A program made the position numbers and the translations under genes. From assembly GCF_030142155.1 (NCBI RefSeq), contig NZ_CP126247.1:1364001-1428000 (forward strand): a stretch of 64,000 nucleotides of DNA, read 5' to 3'. Positions 18,160 to 25,604 of this stretch are shown here, piece after piece. Origin of the DNA: Arthrobacter sp. zg-Y820. GTDB taxonomy: Bacteria; Actinomycetota; Actinomycetes; Actinomycetales; Micrococcaceae. The notes beneath the pieces were generated by a model that was not told the DNA's origin, ran no database searches, and worked only from the letters and a program-made list of their open reading frames with translations. Numbering within the stretch: position 1 is the first letter of the stretch; each line of letters begins with the position of its first letter.

Positions 18160-19329
18160 CTACAGCAGTGACGATTCGTGTTTCGCATAGTCGTACTGGG
18201 GCAGCGGCCGCCCGTCGCGCAGGGTCTGCACGATGTCGGCGTCGGCCAGGTGCAGCCGCCCGATCGCGATGAGGTCGAACTCATCGGCGCCCAGACGCTG
18301 CGTGAGCTCCGCGCGGTTGTCCAGAATGGGGTTTCCGCTGCTGCGCCGGTCCTTGAGCGCCGACCCGATGCCGACGCTGCCCACTGCCATCGTGCGCGCG
18401 CCGGTGAGCTGCTTGGCCCAGCCGGCCAGGCTCAGGTCGCTTCCCTCGAAGGCCGGGGCCTGGAAGCGGCGTGCGCTGGCATCGAGGACGTCGACACCGG
18501 CTGCCACGAGCGGACGCAGCAGCGCGCCGAGCTCTTCCGGGGTGTCGGCCAGGCGTGCGCCGAAGTCCTGCTGCTTGTGCTGCGAAAAACGGAAGAAGAT
18601 GGGCAGCTCCTCGCCGATCTCTTCGCGGATGGCGCGGACCACTGCGGCGGGGAAAGCGGCGCGGCGTTCGGGGTCGCCGCCCCACTCGTCATCGCGGCGG
18701 TTCGTATCGGCCCACAGGAACGCGTCCAGGAGATAGCCGTGACCGCCGTGCAGCGCGATCCCGTCAAACCCGGCGTCGACGGCGCTGCGTGCGGCGACGC
18801 GGAACGCGGCGATGACGCTCTCAATGTCGGCAGTGGTCATGGCACGGGTGACCGGTTCCGAGGCGCGCACGTACTCGGCGGAGTAGTTGGTGATTCCGGG
18901 GGTGCCCCAGAGGCCGGAGGGCCGCATCGGGGTGACTCCCGCGCTTCCGCCCATCGCACCCCACAGCGGGCCGACGTGCCAAAGCTGCGGGATGATGCGT
19001 CCGCCTGCCTCGTGCACGCCGTCCACCACGGAGCGCCAGCCGTCCAGCGCGCTGGAAGCGAACATGTTGGGCACCGATGCGTGGTCGACCGACGCTGAAT
19101 GGTCGATGGCGACACCCTCGGTGATGATCAGTCCGGTGCCGCCCTCGGCGCGGCGGCGGTAATACCGAGCCACGTCCTCGCCCGGCACGCCGCCGGGAGA
19201 ATACGTGCGGGTCATCGGAGACATGACGATCCGGTTGCGCAGGTGAAGGGAGCGGACGGTGAGTTCGCGGAACAGCGGGTCGGCCGCGGCGCTCAACTCG
19301 GTCTCTGCAGAGTCGTATTCGGTGGTCAC
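18160..19329 (-). CDS. NADH:flavin oxidoreductase / old yellow enzyme family
   Basis: 389 residues. FMN-dependent TIM barrel: LRNRIVMSPMTRTYSPGGVP at the first strand, GLIITEGVAID, PQLWHVGP, the DGIALHGGHGYLLDAFLW motif and VDVLDASARRFQ are typical of OYE-type ene-reductases. Reduces activated C=C bonds with NAD(P)H; the natural substrate is unknown. ATG at 19329 overlaps the TGA of the preceding NTF2-like gene, so the two are one transcript. Ends convergently with the ABC ATPase, with only 23 bases between stops. Confidence 0.87.
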   Translation of the reverse strand: MTTEYDSAETELSAAADPLFRELTVRSLHLRNRIVMSPMTRTYSPGGVPGEDVARYYRRRAEGGTGLIITEGVAIDHSASVDHASVPNMFASSALDGWRSVVDGVHEAGGRIIPQLWHVGPLWGAMGGSAGVTPMRPSGLWGTPGITNYSAEYVRASEPVTRAMTTADIESVIAAFRVAARSAVDAGFDGIALHGGHGYLLDAFLWADTNRRDDEWGGDPERRAAFPAAVVRAIREEIGEELPIFFRFSQHKQQDFGARLADTPEELGALLRPLVAAGVDVLDASARRFQAPAFEGSDLSLAGWAKQLTGARTMAVGSVGIGSALKDRRSSGNPILDNRAELTQRLGADEFDLIAIGRLHLADADIVQTLRDGRPLPQYDYAKHESSLL

Positions 19330-19832
19330 TGGGCTGCGCTCCCTGCGTTGGCGAGCATTTCGCGGGAGGCGGTCCGGCCGTCCAGCAGCGAGTTGGTGCG
19401 CGTGGTGACCTTCCAGCCGGCTTCGGTTCGCGCCAGCTCCCAGCGGTTCGCGGAGAGGCGGTCCACGTAGTATCCGGGCTCCGCGCCGTCGCGGTGCCGC
19501 ACGAGCATGGAGTATCCGGTGGCGACGGCGGTGTCAGCCTCGATCCGGATGTCCGGGATGCCCATGAAATGGCTCGACCCGCCCGTAATAATCGCCTGGT
19601 GGGAGGGTCCGTGGACCATCCTGCGGAAATCGTCGGCGCCGGTGAGTGTCGCGTCGCCGTCGCCGAGGCTGTAGGTGTAGCTGCCGTCCTGCGTCCACAG
19701 CCCGGCCACCTCGTCCGCGCTGCCGGAGTCGACGGCGGGGCCGTAGGCGGCAAGCACCCCGAGGATCTCCCTGTGGTCTTCAAGATGCTGGATACGATCC
19801 CGCAGTGCGGCGATCTCGGTCAGTGGACTCAT
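19326..19832 (-). CDS. SnoaL/NTF2-like domain protein
   Basis: 168 residues. One NTF2-like cone-barrel: an N-terminal helix (IAALRDRIQHLEDHREILGVLAAYGPAVDSGSADEVAGLW) then DGSYTY, HFMGIPDIRIEADTAVATGYSM, WELARTEAGWKVTTRTN. Proteins of this family are isomerases, cyclases, dehydratases or partners of reductases; here it is translationally coupled to an old yellow enzyme, suggesting action on the same substrate. ATG start; divergent from the SDR gene with 94 bases between. Confidence 0.83.
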   Translation of the reverse strand: MSPLTEIAALRDRIQHLEDHREILGVLAAYGPAVDSGSADEVAGLWTQDGSYTYSLGDGDATLTGADDFRRMVHGPSHQAIITGGSSHFMGIPDIRIEADTAVATGYSMLVRHRDGAEPGYYVDRLSANRWELARTEAGWKVTTRTNSLLDGRTASREMLANAGSAAQ

Positions 19833-19872
19833 GAGTGTTTCCCCTTCGAATGCCCTTTAGCGTATCTAATAT

Positions 19873-19904
19873 CACTAGTGGCTCAAGATGCAAACAAGCG
19901 CTTG
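19873..19904. promoter_or_regulatory. Two perfect palindromes in the divergent promoter region
   Basis: CACTAGTG (19873-19880) and CAAGCGCTTG (19895-19904) lie in the 94-base gap between the divergent NTF2-like and SDR genes. Reading the minus strand, TTGAGC and TACGCT 16 bases apart flank the first palindrome as a possible promoter. They are candidate operators; no dedicated regulator is adjacent. Confidence 0.4.
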
Positions 19905-19926
19905 ACCGGCACGAAAGGAACGTGGG

Positions 19927-20715
19927 ATGAGCGGATTCGAGAAGTACGGACCCTGGGCACTGATTGCCGGGGGCTCTGAGGGAGTCGGCGCCGCACTGGC
20001 GCACCAGCTGGCCGAGCGCGGCCTCAACGTGGCGCTTGTTGCGCGCAAGCCCGGTCCCCTCGCGGAGGTGGCGGAGTCGGTCCGCGCCGCTTACGACGTC
20101 GAAGTGCTCGCCATCGAGCAGGACCTGCTCGCGCCCGGAGCCGTGGAGTCAATCGCTGAGCAGCTCGGCGACCGTGAGGTCGGCCTGCTGGTGTCCAACG
20201 CGGGTGCCAACACTTACGGCGGCGAGATCGTGACGTCCGAAGCAGACCGCGCCCAGATGGTTATCGACCTGAACATCACCGTGACCCTCGCGCTCGTCCG
20301 GCGCTTCGGCCTGCCGATGCAGGAACGGCGTCGGGGCGGCATCATGCTCACCGGCTCACTCAGCGGCTTTGCCGGCACCGCTGGAATGGGCTTCTACTCA
20401 GCGGCCAAGGCGTTTGTGCACAACTTCGCCGAGGCACTGTGGATGGAGATGCGCCCGTACAACGTTGACGTTCTGGAGCTCTGCCTGGGCCTCACCCGCA
20501 CGCCCGCCATGGAGCGGCACGGATTCGAATTTGATGCCCCCGGCGTGCGTTCCTCCGATCCCGAGAGGGTTGCACGCGGAGCCCTGGAGCACATCACCGA
20601 CGGACCGAGCTGGTACCCGGACGGCTTCGGCGAAGATGCCGAGCTCCGGTCGGCGCACCCCCGCCGCCCCGTCGTGGAGGCAGCAAACAAGCATTACCGG
20701 TCTCCCGCGGCCTGA
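19927..20715 (+). CDS. SDR family NAD(P)-dependent oxidoreductase
   Basis: 262 residues, classical short-chain dehydrogenase. Cofactor motif IAGGSEGVGAAL (about residues 14-25), VSNAGAN stabilising strand, catalytic Ser in LTGSLSGFAG, and YSAAK with Tyr and Lys. The Arg/Lys after the second strand (ALVARKPG) favours NADP. ATG start; AAAGGAACG upstream. Divergent from the OYE/NTF2 pair, so the three may act on one substrate. Confidence 0.86.
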   Translation: MSGFEKYGPWALIAGGSEGVGAALAHQLAERGLNVALVARKPGPLAEVAESVRAAYDVEVLAIEQDLLAPGAVESIAEQLGDREVGLLVSNAGANTYGGEIVTSEADRAQMVIDLNITVTLALVRRFGLPMQERRRGGIMLTGSLSGFAGTAGMGFYSAAKAFVHNFAEALWMEMRPYNVDVLELCLGLTRTPAMERHGFEFDAPGVRSSDPERVARGALEHITDGPSWYPDGFGEDAELRSAHPRRPVVEAANKHYRSPAA

Positions 20716-20727
20716 TCGCGCACCATT

Positions 20728-20794
20728 CCCCGCGAGATGGCAAGTAAGTGCTTCTCTGAGCGCTGAGAAGAGCCTTTAGTGCCATCTCGCGGGG
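20728..20794. repeat. Large imperfect palindrome, copy 1 of a dispersed repeat family
   Basis: CCCCGCGAGATGGCA (20728-20742) is the exact reverse complement of 20780-20794; an inner CTTCTC/GAGAAG pair (20751-20756, 20765-20770) surrounds the centre. It resembles, in sequence and position after a gene stop, the perfect palindrome at 39385-39446 (shared GA(A/G)ATGGCA-GTA-(G/A)GTGC core). No T-tract. It starts 12 bases after the SDR stop and may end that transcript. Confidence 0.7.
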
Positions 20795-20902
20795 ATTGCG
20801 CAGCCGGAGCCGGCCCGGAGCCGGCGGTGGTGCCTGCGCCCGCATCTGCCGGGTGGGGCGGCCCGCTGGTCCCGCCGCGGGGGAGGAGGTACGGTCACCC
20901 CT

Positions 20903-21481
20903 GTGACCACGATTCGCTATCAGGAATTTGAGCAGCTCAGCGCCCGTCTGGTGGGCACCCTGCACGGCCGGGTGCTGGAGATCGGCGCCGGCACGGGTGC
21001 CAATTTCGACAGCCTGGCCGCGGACGTGGACTGGATCGGGCTTGAGCCGGATGAGGCCTCCCGAGCCGAGCTTGATGCCAGAGCGGAAGCTCGCGGCTAC
21101 CGTACTCCGGCACTTTCCTCGTTCGCCGAAGCCATTCCGCTGGGTTCGGCGAGCGTGGATGCCGTGCTGGGCACCGCCGTCCTCTGTTCGGTGCGTGACC
21201 CCGCGGCGGTGCTTGCCGAAGTTCGCCGCATTCTCCGGCCCGGCGGCCGGGCGGTCTTTGCCGAGCATGTCGCGGCCCCGCCCGGAACCCTGAAGCGCGC
21301 CCTGCAGTCAGCAGTCTCGCCGCTGGCGGCGAGACTGGACCGCGGCTGTCGCTGGAACCGGGACACTGCCGCACTGCTGGAGGCAGCCAACCTGCGCGGA
21401 GACCTGCAGCGCATGGAGATAAGCCAGGGCATGCTGCCTTCGGTGCCGGCCATACTCTTTTCCGGCACCGTGTCCGGGTAA
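20903..21481 (+). CDS. Class I SAM-dependent methyltransferase
   Basis: 192 residues. Motif I VLEIGAGTGANFD (about residues 24-36), acidic motif II IGLEPDEAS, motif III region VDAVLGTAVLCSV, and LRPGGRAVFAEHV, all of the UbiE/Methyltransf_11 type. Substrate unknown; small size suggests a small molecule. GTG start; GGAGGAGGT ends 12 bases upstream, and TACGGT (20890-20895) sits at -10 distance, so a leaderless start is also possible. Stands alone between the SDR gene and the garA leader. Confidence 0.83.
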   Translation: MTTIRYQEFEQLSARLVGTLHGRVLEIGAGTGANFDSLAADVDWIGLEPDEASRAELDARAEARGYRTPALSSFAEAIPLGSASVDAVLGTAVLCSVRDPAAVLAEVRRILRPGGRAVFAEHVAAPPGTLKRALQSAVSPLAARLDRGCRWNRDTAALLEAANLRGDLQRMEISQGMLPSVPAILFSGTVSG

Positions 21482-21785
21482 GGCTCGGGCCGTCGGCTCG
21501 ACCGGCGTGGCGGTTCCGCTGCTGACGCCACGCCCCTGGTCCGCAGCAGCGAAAGCCCCAGCCACGGCAGCCAACCCTGATTTTAAAGTATTTTCCCGTA
21601 GCTCCTTCGGCCGCCTACCTGTTCTCCGCGGCCCGGCCGGGAAACGGCGTAAAACCCTCAGTGCCGGGATTGCCCTCCAACAGGTAGGCTAGGACAGCCG
21701 GTACGGCAAGATTTGTCAGCAGGAACTGTGCGGCCAGCCAAAATCACGAGTGGTTGGCCGCATCTTTTGGGGAGGATGTAACAGA
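21482..21785 (+). other. 304-base gap with structured leader before garA
   Basis: No gene seen. It holds an 11-base perfect inverted repeat, GCCTACCTGTT (21613-21623) and AACAGGTAGGC (21679-21689), enclosing further GC pairs. It also holds a terminator-like hairpin at 21729-21766 directly in front of the garA ribosome site. The arrangement resembles an attenuated or riboswitch-type 5' leader. I found no match to a riboswitch class known to me. Confidence 0.5.
21729..21766 (+). terminator. Terminator-like hairpin in the garA leader
   Basis: TGCGGCCAGCCA (21729-21740) pairs with TGGTTGGCCGCA (21751-21762) with one G-U pair; 10-base loop; then TCTTTT and immediately GGGGAGG, the garA ribosome site, with ATG at 21786. 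A terminator between the promoter and the gene implies conditional read-through, unless the promoter is internal. Confidence 0.6.
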
Positions 21786-22256
21786 ATGGCGCGCGAGGAC
21801 TACAACGCCGGACAGGCCGAACAGCGGCGTGAGTTGGGCGCGGAGGACACCACATCGATCAGCCTGCCGCCTCAGAGCGACGCAACGTCGATGGAGCCCA
21901 AGCTCAGTTCAGATGAGCGGGCTGCCGTGGCGGCGCTGCCCGCCGGGTCGGCGCTGTTGATCGCCCACTCCGGGCCCAACAGCGGTGCACGGTTCCTTCT
22001 GGACCAGGATGTGACCACTGCCGGGCGCCATCCGAATGCGGATGTGTTCCTGGATGATGTGACGGTGTCCCGCAAGCATGTGGAGTTCCGGCGGACCGCC
22101 GACGGCTTCCGTGTGGTGGACTCCATGAGTCTGAACGGCACGTACGTTAACAACGACCGCGTGGACACGCTGCTGCTGCGAACGGGCAATGAGGTCCGGA
22201 TCGGCAAGTTCCGACTGACCTTCTACGCTGCGCGGCCGACAGCTGCCCGCGCGTAA
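21786..22256 (+). CDS. garA: FHA domain protein GarA/OdhI
   Basis: 156 residues. In mycobacteria and corynebacteria this protein switches off 2-oxoglutarate dehydrogenase and steers glutamate synthesis, controlled by phosphorylation of its N-terminal Thr pair by PknB/PknG. Here the N-terminal phospho-site region reads EDTTSISL (about residues 20-27), the expected double Thr. The C-terminal FHA domain has GRHPNADVFLDDVTVSRKHVEF (the SRKH phosphothreonine pocket) and SLNGTYVNN. ATG at 21786 with GGGGAGG upstream. It heads the conserved block garA, FtsR-like merR, bifunctional nuclease, merR. Confidence 0.92.
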   Translation: MAREDYNAGQAEQRRELGAEDTTSISLPPQSDATSMEPKLSSDERAAVAALPAGSALLIAHSGPNSGARFLLDQDVTTAGRHPNADVFLDDVTVSRKHVEFRRTADGFRVVDSMSLNGTYVNNDRVDTLLLRTGNEVRIGKFRLTFYAARPTAARA

Positions 22257-22320
22257 GAAAATCTCCGGCCGGAGGCTCCTGCCGGATGTCCACGGGATTA
22301 CTGAGGAATAGGTACTAGGT

Positions 22321-23091
22321 ATGTCAGCATCACAGCCCGTCAGGCGGACCCTGGGTACGGGGAACGAGCGCCTGCGCGGCCGTGTGCTCAATATCGGTGA
22401 GGTCCTCAGTGAACTCAGCGCCGATTTCCCCGGGATCAGCGCCTCCAAAATCCGGTTCCTCGAGGAAAAGGGCCTGGTCACTCCGCAGCGGACCGCGGCA
22501 GGCTACCGGAAATACACCTCGGCCGACGTCGAGCGGCTGCGGTTCGTCCTGGCGCTGCAGCGGGACCAGTACCTGCCGCTGAAAATCATCAAGGACTACC
22601 TGGATGCCATCGACCGGGGCGAGCGTCCCGAATCGTTGCCCGGAGGAATGTCGCTGACGCCGCGGGCCGTGTCCGAGCAGCTGGCGGGGGAGTTGTCCGC
22701 CCGCACGTTCGCCCGCGCCCTGACATTCGCCGAGCTGGTCCGGGAATCCGGTGCCTCGGCCGACCTGGTGCGAAACCTCGCCGGTTACGGACTGATTGCC
22801 TCCGCCGACAACGGTGCGGAGCAGGGTGCCTTCGACGAACATGCACTCAAGATTGCGAAGGCGTGCGCCAAGCTCCAGGCCCACGGGATTGAACCCCGGC
22901 ATCTGCGCCCGTTCCGAGCCGCGGCGGACCGGGAGCTGGGGCTGGTGGAGAGTGTGGTGGCACCGCTGGCTTCGCGGCGCGACGTCGCCTCCAAGGCGCG
23001 GGCAGCCGAGACGGCGCGAGAGATCAGTGATCTGTGCCTGAACCTGCACAGTGCCCTGGTCAACGGGCATATCGCACGAATGGAAGGCTGA
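22321..23091 (+). CDS. ftsR: MerR family regulator, FtsR (Rv1828) type
   Basis: 256 residues. N-terminal winged helix MerR domain: LNIGEVLSELSADFPGISASKIRFLEEKGLVTPQRTAAGYRKYTSADVERLRFVLALQRD (about residues 23-82). The C-terminal half lacks metal-binding Cys residues and forms the all-helical dimer/effector part of the Rv1828/FtsR family. In Corynebacterium FtsR activates ftsZ; the ftsZ promoter is at the other end of this window. Follows garA by 64 bases and precedes the nuclease gene by 5, so co-transcription is likely. ATG start. Confidence 0.86.
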   Translation: MSASQPVRRTLGTGNERLRGRVLNIGEVLSELSADFPGISASKIRFLEEKGLVTPQRTAAGYRKYTSADVERLRFVLALQRDQYLPLKIIKDYLDAIDRGERPESLPGGMSLTPRAVSEQLAGELSARTFARALTFAELVRESGASADLVRNLAGYGLIASADNGAEQGAFDEHALKIAKACAKLQAHGIEPRHLRPFRAAADRELGLVESVVAPLASRRDVASKARAAETAREISDLCLNLHSALVNGHIARMEG

Positions 23092-23096
23092 GGAGC

Positions 23097-23597
23097 ATGC
23101 GTGAAGTCGAAGTGGTCGGTGTCAGGATCGAGCTGCCGTCCAACCAGCCGCTGGTCCTGCTCAAGGAACTGAACGGCGAACGTCATCTGCCCATCTGGAT
23201 CGGTGCTCCGGAAGCCAGTGCCATCGCCTTTGTCCAGCAGGGCATCGTGCCGCCCCGGCCCATGACGCACGACCTGTTGGCTTCAGTGGTGGCTGCCCTG
23301 GGCCGCAGCGTCAGCGAGGTGCGGCTGGTGTCCGTCGAGGACACGGTCTTCTATGCCGAGCTGGTTTTCGACAATGGAGTCACCGTCAGCTCGCGCGCCT
23401 CGGATGCGATAGCGGTGGCCCTGAGGGCGCCGTGCCCCATCCTCTGTGCCGACGCAGTACTGGACGAAGCGGGCGTCCGGATTGCGGAAGCCGACGAGGA
23501 CGAAGACGATGACGCAGACCAGGAGAATGCCGAGCAGGAGCTGCGGCAGTTCCGCGAATTCCTGGCCGACGTCGAGCCCGAGGACTTTGAGCGCTGA
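23097..23597 (+). CDS. Bifunctional nuclease family (DUF151) protein
   Basis: 166 residues. The BFN/DUF151 core runs from residue 1 to about 130: EVEVVGVRIELPSNQPLVLLKELNGERHLPIWIGAPEASAIAFVQQG, RPMTHDLLASVV, and TVSSRASDAIAVALRAPCPI are diagnostic. A plant member degrades RNA and DNA; the bacterial role is unproven. The tail is very acidic (DEDEDDDADQENAEQE), as in actinobacterial members. ATG at 23097 with GGAAGG about 10 bases upstream. Orthologue of Rv1829 by context. Confidence 0.88.
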   Translation: MREVEVVGVRIELPSNQPLVLLKELNGERHLPIWIGAPEASAIAFVQQGIVPPRPMTHDLLASVVAALGRSVSEVRLVSVEDTVFYAELVFDNGVTVSSRASDAIAVALRAPCPILCADAVLDEAGVRIAEADEDEDDDADQENAEQELRQFREFLADVEPEDFER

Positions 23598-23630
23598 TTC
23601 GACACGCCTGCAGAAAAAGGCCCTGCGTCT

Positions 23631-23659
23631 TTGACCTTGGCCCGGGTCAGATCTAACGT
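23631..23659 (+). promoter_or_regulatory. Candidate sigma-70-type promoter for the second MerR gene
   Basis: TTGACC (23631-23636), 17 bases, TAACGT (23654-23659). Lies 34 bases past the nuclease stop and upstream of a phased repeat array, so the second MerR gene probably has its own promoter with a leader of about 180 bases. Confidence 0.5.
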
Positions 23660-23695
23660 CGAAGCATAGAGTTCCCACTGCACGGTTCTCCGCAA

Positions 23696-23752
23696 GTCCT
23701 TTCCAGGGCATGTCCTTTCCGGGGCCGGTCCTTACAGGATCAGTCCCTTCCC
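23696..23752 (+). repeat. Four phased direct repeats of GTCCTTTCC type
   Basis: GTCCTTTCC, GTCCTTTCC, GTCCTTACA, GTCCCTTCC start at 23696, 23712, 23728 and 23743, i.e. every 15-16 bases. Between a candidate promoter and the MerR gene start at 23847. Possible regulator sites or an RNA element. Confidence 0.6.
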
Positions 23753-23846
23753 CTGGGAGGTTTTGCGGGGGAAACTGAAGGGAGTCGTTCCTGGCCCCTT
23801 GATTCCGTGCCGATCCCCCCTCGGGAACCGCTACTAGGAGGCACAA

Positions 23847-24434
23847 GTGAGTCCGAAAGGCGATGCCGGCGAGCACATCCACGCCGCTGCGCCGGGTAAG
23901 GTCCCCGGAGCCCAGGGCTTGCTGTTCACCGAGGATCTTCCCGTTCTCGACGAGGACGCCGGCTACCGCGGTCCAACAGCCTGCAAGGCGGCAGGAATCA
24001 CTTACCGTCAGTTGGATTACTGGGCCCGCACCGGGCTGGTGGAGCCGGCCGTGCGCGGGGCCTCGGGTTCCGGCACGCAGCGGCTCTACGGCTTCCGCGA
24101 CATCCTGGTCCTCAAGGTCGTCAAACGCCTCCTGGACACGGGGGTTTCGCTGCAGCAGATCCGCACGGCCGTTGAACACCTGCGCGAGCGTGGAGTCGAG
24201 GATCTGGCCCAGATCACGCTGATGAGCGACGGCGCCAGCGTGTACGAGTGCACCTCCGCGGACGAAGTGATAGATCTGGTCCAGGGCGGGCAGGGCGTTT
24301 TCGGGATCGCCGTCGGACGTGTCTGGCGCGAAGTTGAAGGGAGCCTCGCCCAACTGCCGAGCGAGCGCGTAGGCGACCAGACCTTTCCCGGAGATGAACT
24401 GAGCCAGCGGCGGATTGCCCGCAAGATCAGCTAG
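23847..24434 (+). CDS. MerR family regulator, Rv1830 type
   Basis: 195 residues. N-terminal ~40 residues are a leader; the MerR HTH follows (GYRGPTACKAAGITYRQLDYWARTGLVEP, then GSGTQRLYGFRDILVLKVVKRLLDTGVSLQQIRTAVEHL). The C-terminal ~60 residues are a short effector part. GTG start with GGAGG 7 bases upstream. Fourth gene of the garA block; separate promoter likely. Mycobacterial Rv1830 has been linked to cell division, but its target here is unknown. Terminated by a clear hairpin. Confidence 0.87.
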   Translation: MSPKGDAGEHIHAAAPGKVPGAQGLLFTEDLPVLDEDAGYRGPTACKAAGITYRQLDYWARTGLVEPAVRGASGSGTQRLYGFRDILVLKVVKRLLDTGVSLQQIRTAVEHLRERGVEDLAQITLMSDGASVYECTSADEVIDLVQGGQGVFGIAVGRVWREVEGSLAQLPSERVGDQTFPGDELSQRRIARKIS

Positions 24435-24471
24435 GCACGCACCATGCTTCATCAGCCAGGCACCATACTTC

Positions 24472-24508
24472 AACTGCAGGCAGCGGATTCCGGTGCCTGC
24501 AGTTTTTT
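24472..24508 (+). terminator. Intrinsic terminator after the second MerR gene
   Basis: AACTGCAGGCA (24472-24482) and TGCCTGCAGTT (24494-24504) with 11-base loop, running into TTTTTT. Lies between convergent stops of the MerR gene and parA. Confidence 0.88.
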
Positions 24509-24516
24509 AGGGGCTG

Positions 24517-25356
24517 CTAGCTGGCGCGGCGGATGACCCGGTTGCGGACGCTGCCGCTTCCCACGAGGTTCTTCAGCAGGGAGTCGAAGGTGGCGGCGGC
24601 CTGCTTGGCCGACTCGCCGGGCCAGTGGTGCACCGAATGGGCCGCACCCTGAATCTGCTGCCAGTTGGCCTGCTCGGCAATCGTGGGGCTGAGCAACAGG
24701 TCGCCGAACATCTGATTCATCTCACCCAGCCGGAAGGCGTGCTCGTTGGAGCCGGAGCGGACCCGGTTGGCGATGATCCCCGCCGGGGCGAGATTGGGGG
24801 CAAATTCCTTGCGGAAAAGGTCCAGGGCGCGCATCGTCCGTTCGGTGCCGGCCACGGAAAACAGCGCGGGCTCGGCGACGAGCGCCACCCGGTTGCTGGC
24901 GGTCCAGGCAATGCGGGTGAGGCCGTTGAGTGAGGGCGGGCAGTCAATGAGGACCAGACCGTAGCCGCTGACACGGGAGAGAAGCGTGGAGAGCCGTTTG
25001 AGGTCGCGCCTGCCGAGGTCCGGGCGGTCATAGATGCCGGAAAAGGCGGAGCCCATGGCGACGTCGAGAACGGGCCGGCGCTTGGAATCGCCTGTCCGGG
25101 TGCGGCGGTCGTTGGCGACCCAGCCGCTGGAGACCACATTGTCCGCCAGCTGGGCGCGTCGGGAATTCTTGAGCATCTCGCCGATCCCGGGTTTGCCGGC
25201 TGCAGTCGCTCCCAGGCCCGTGGTGGCGTCGGCGTGCGGGTCCAGGTCCACAACGAGGGTGGGAATTCCTGCTGCAAGTGCAGCCGATGCCAGTCCAAGC
25301 GTTACGGAAGTCTTGCCCACGCCGCCCTTTAGACTGCTGATGCTCACTACTTGCAC
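24517..25356 (-). CDS. ParA family ATPase (orphan)
   Basis: 279 residues. Deviant Walker A KGGVGKTS (about residues 10-17), A' motif VVDLDPHADAT, and VLIDCPPSL Walker B, i.e. a ParA/MinD/Soj-type ATPase. No ParB gene or parS-like site is near, so it is not the chromosome-partition parA; orphan ParAs position other cargo. I chose GTG at 25356 (MQVVSISSLKGG); TTG at 25368 is also in frame. No good ribosome site; TAGGTT about 12 bases before the GTG on the minus strand may be a -10. Convergent with the MerR gene. Confidence 0.85.
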   Translation of the reverse strand: MQVVSISSLKGGVGKTSVTLGLASAALAAGIPTLVVDLDPHADATTGLGATAAGKPGIGEMLKNSRRAQLADNVVSSGWVANDRRTRTGDSKRRPVLDVAMGSAFSGIYDRPDLGRRDLKRLSTLLSRVSGYGLVLIDCPPSLNGLTRIAWTASNRVALVAEPALFSVAGTERTMRALDLFRKEFAPNLAPAGIIANRVRSGSNEHAFRLGEMNQMFGDLLLSPTIAEQANWQQIQGAAHSVHHWPGESAKQAAATFDSLLKNLVGSGSVRNRVIRRAS

Positions 25357-25604
25357 TTGTTGAACCAAAACCTAACGTGTCTAGGGATCACGAGCGGGGC
25401 CCTTGAGAGGCTGCAGGTTCATTCTATGTGACGCTCGGTGGTAACTCCTGCAGGGGCCGTTTTGCAGGGGTGGCGCGAAAGGGAGACTATAAAGAGCGTG
25501 ACGTCCGACACTGGCGGTCCGCCGCAGTGAAATAGTCTGGACTAGAACCCGATGAGGACGGCGGTACCCGGCCGTCCCTCAGCCCGCAACGATGCAGGAG
25601 AGTA

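Noticed and set aside
25556..25578. GGACGGC/GCCGTCC hairpin in the pyc leader as a riboswitch
   Set aside because: Short stem without further conserved structure or a terminator; not enough to call.
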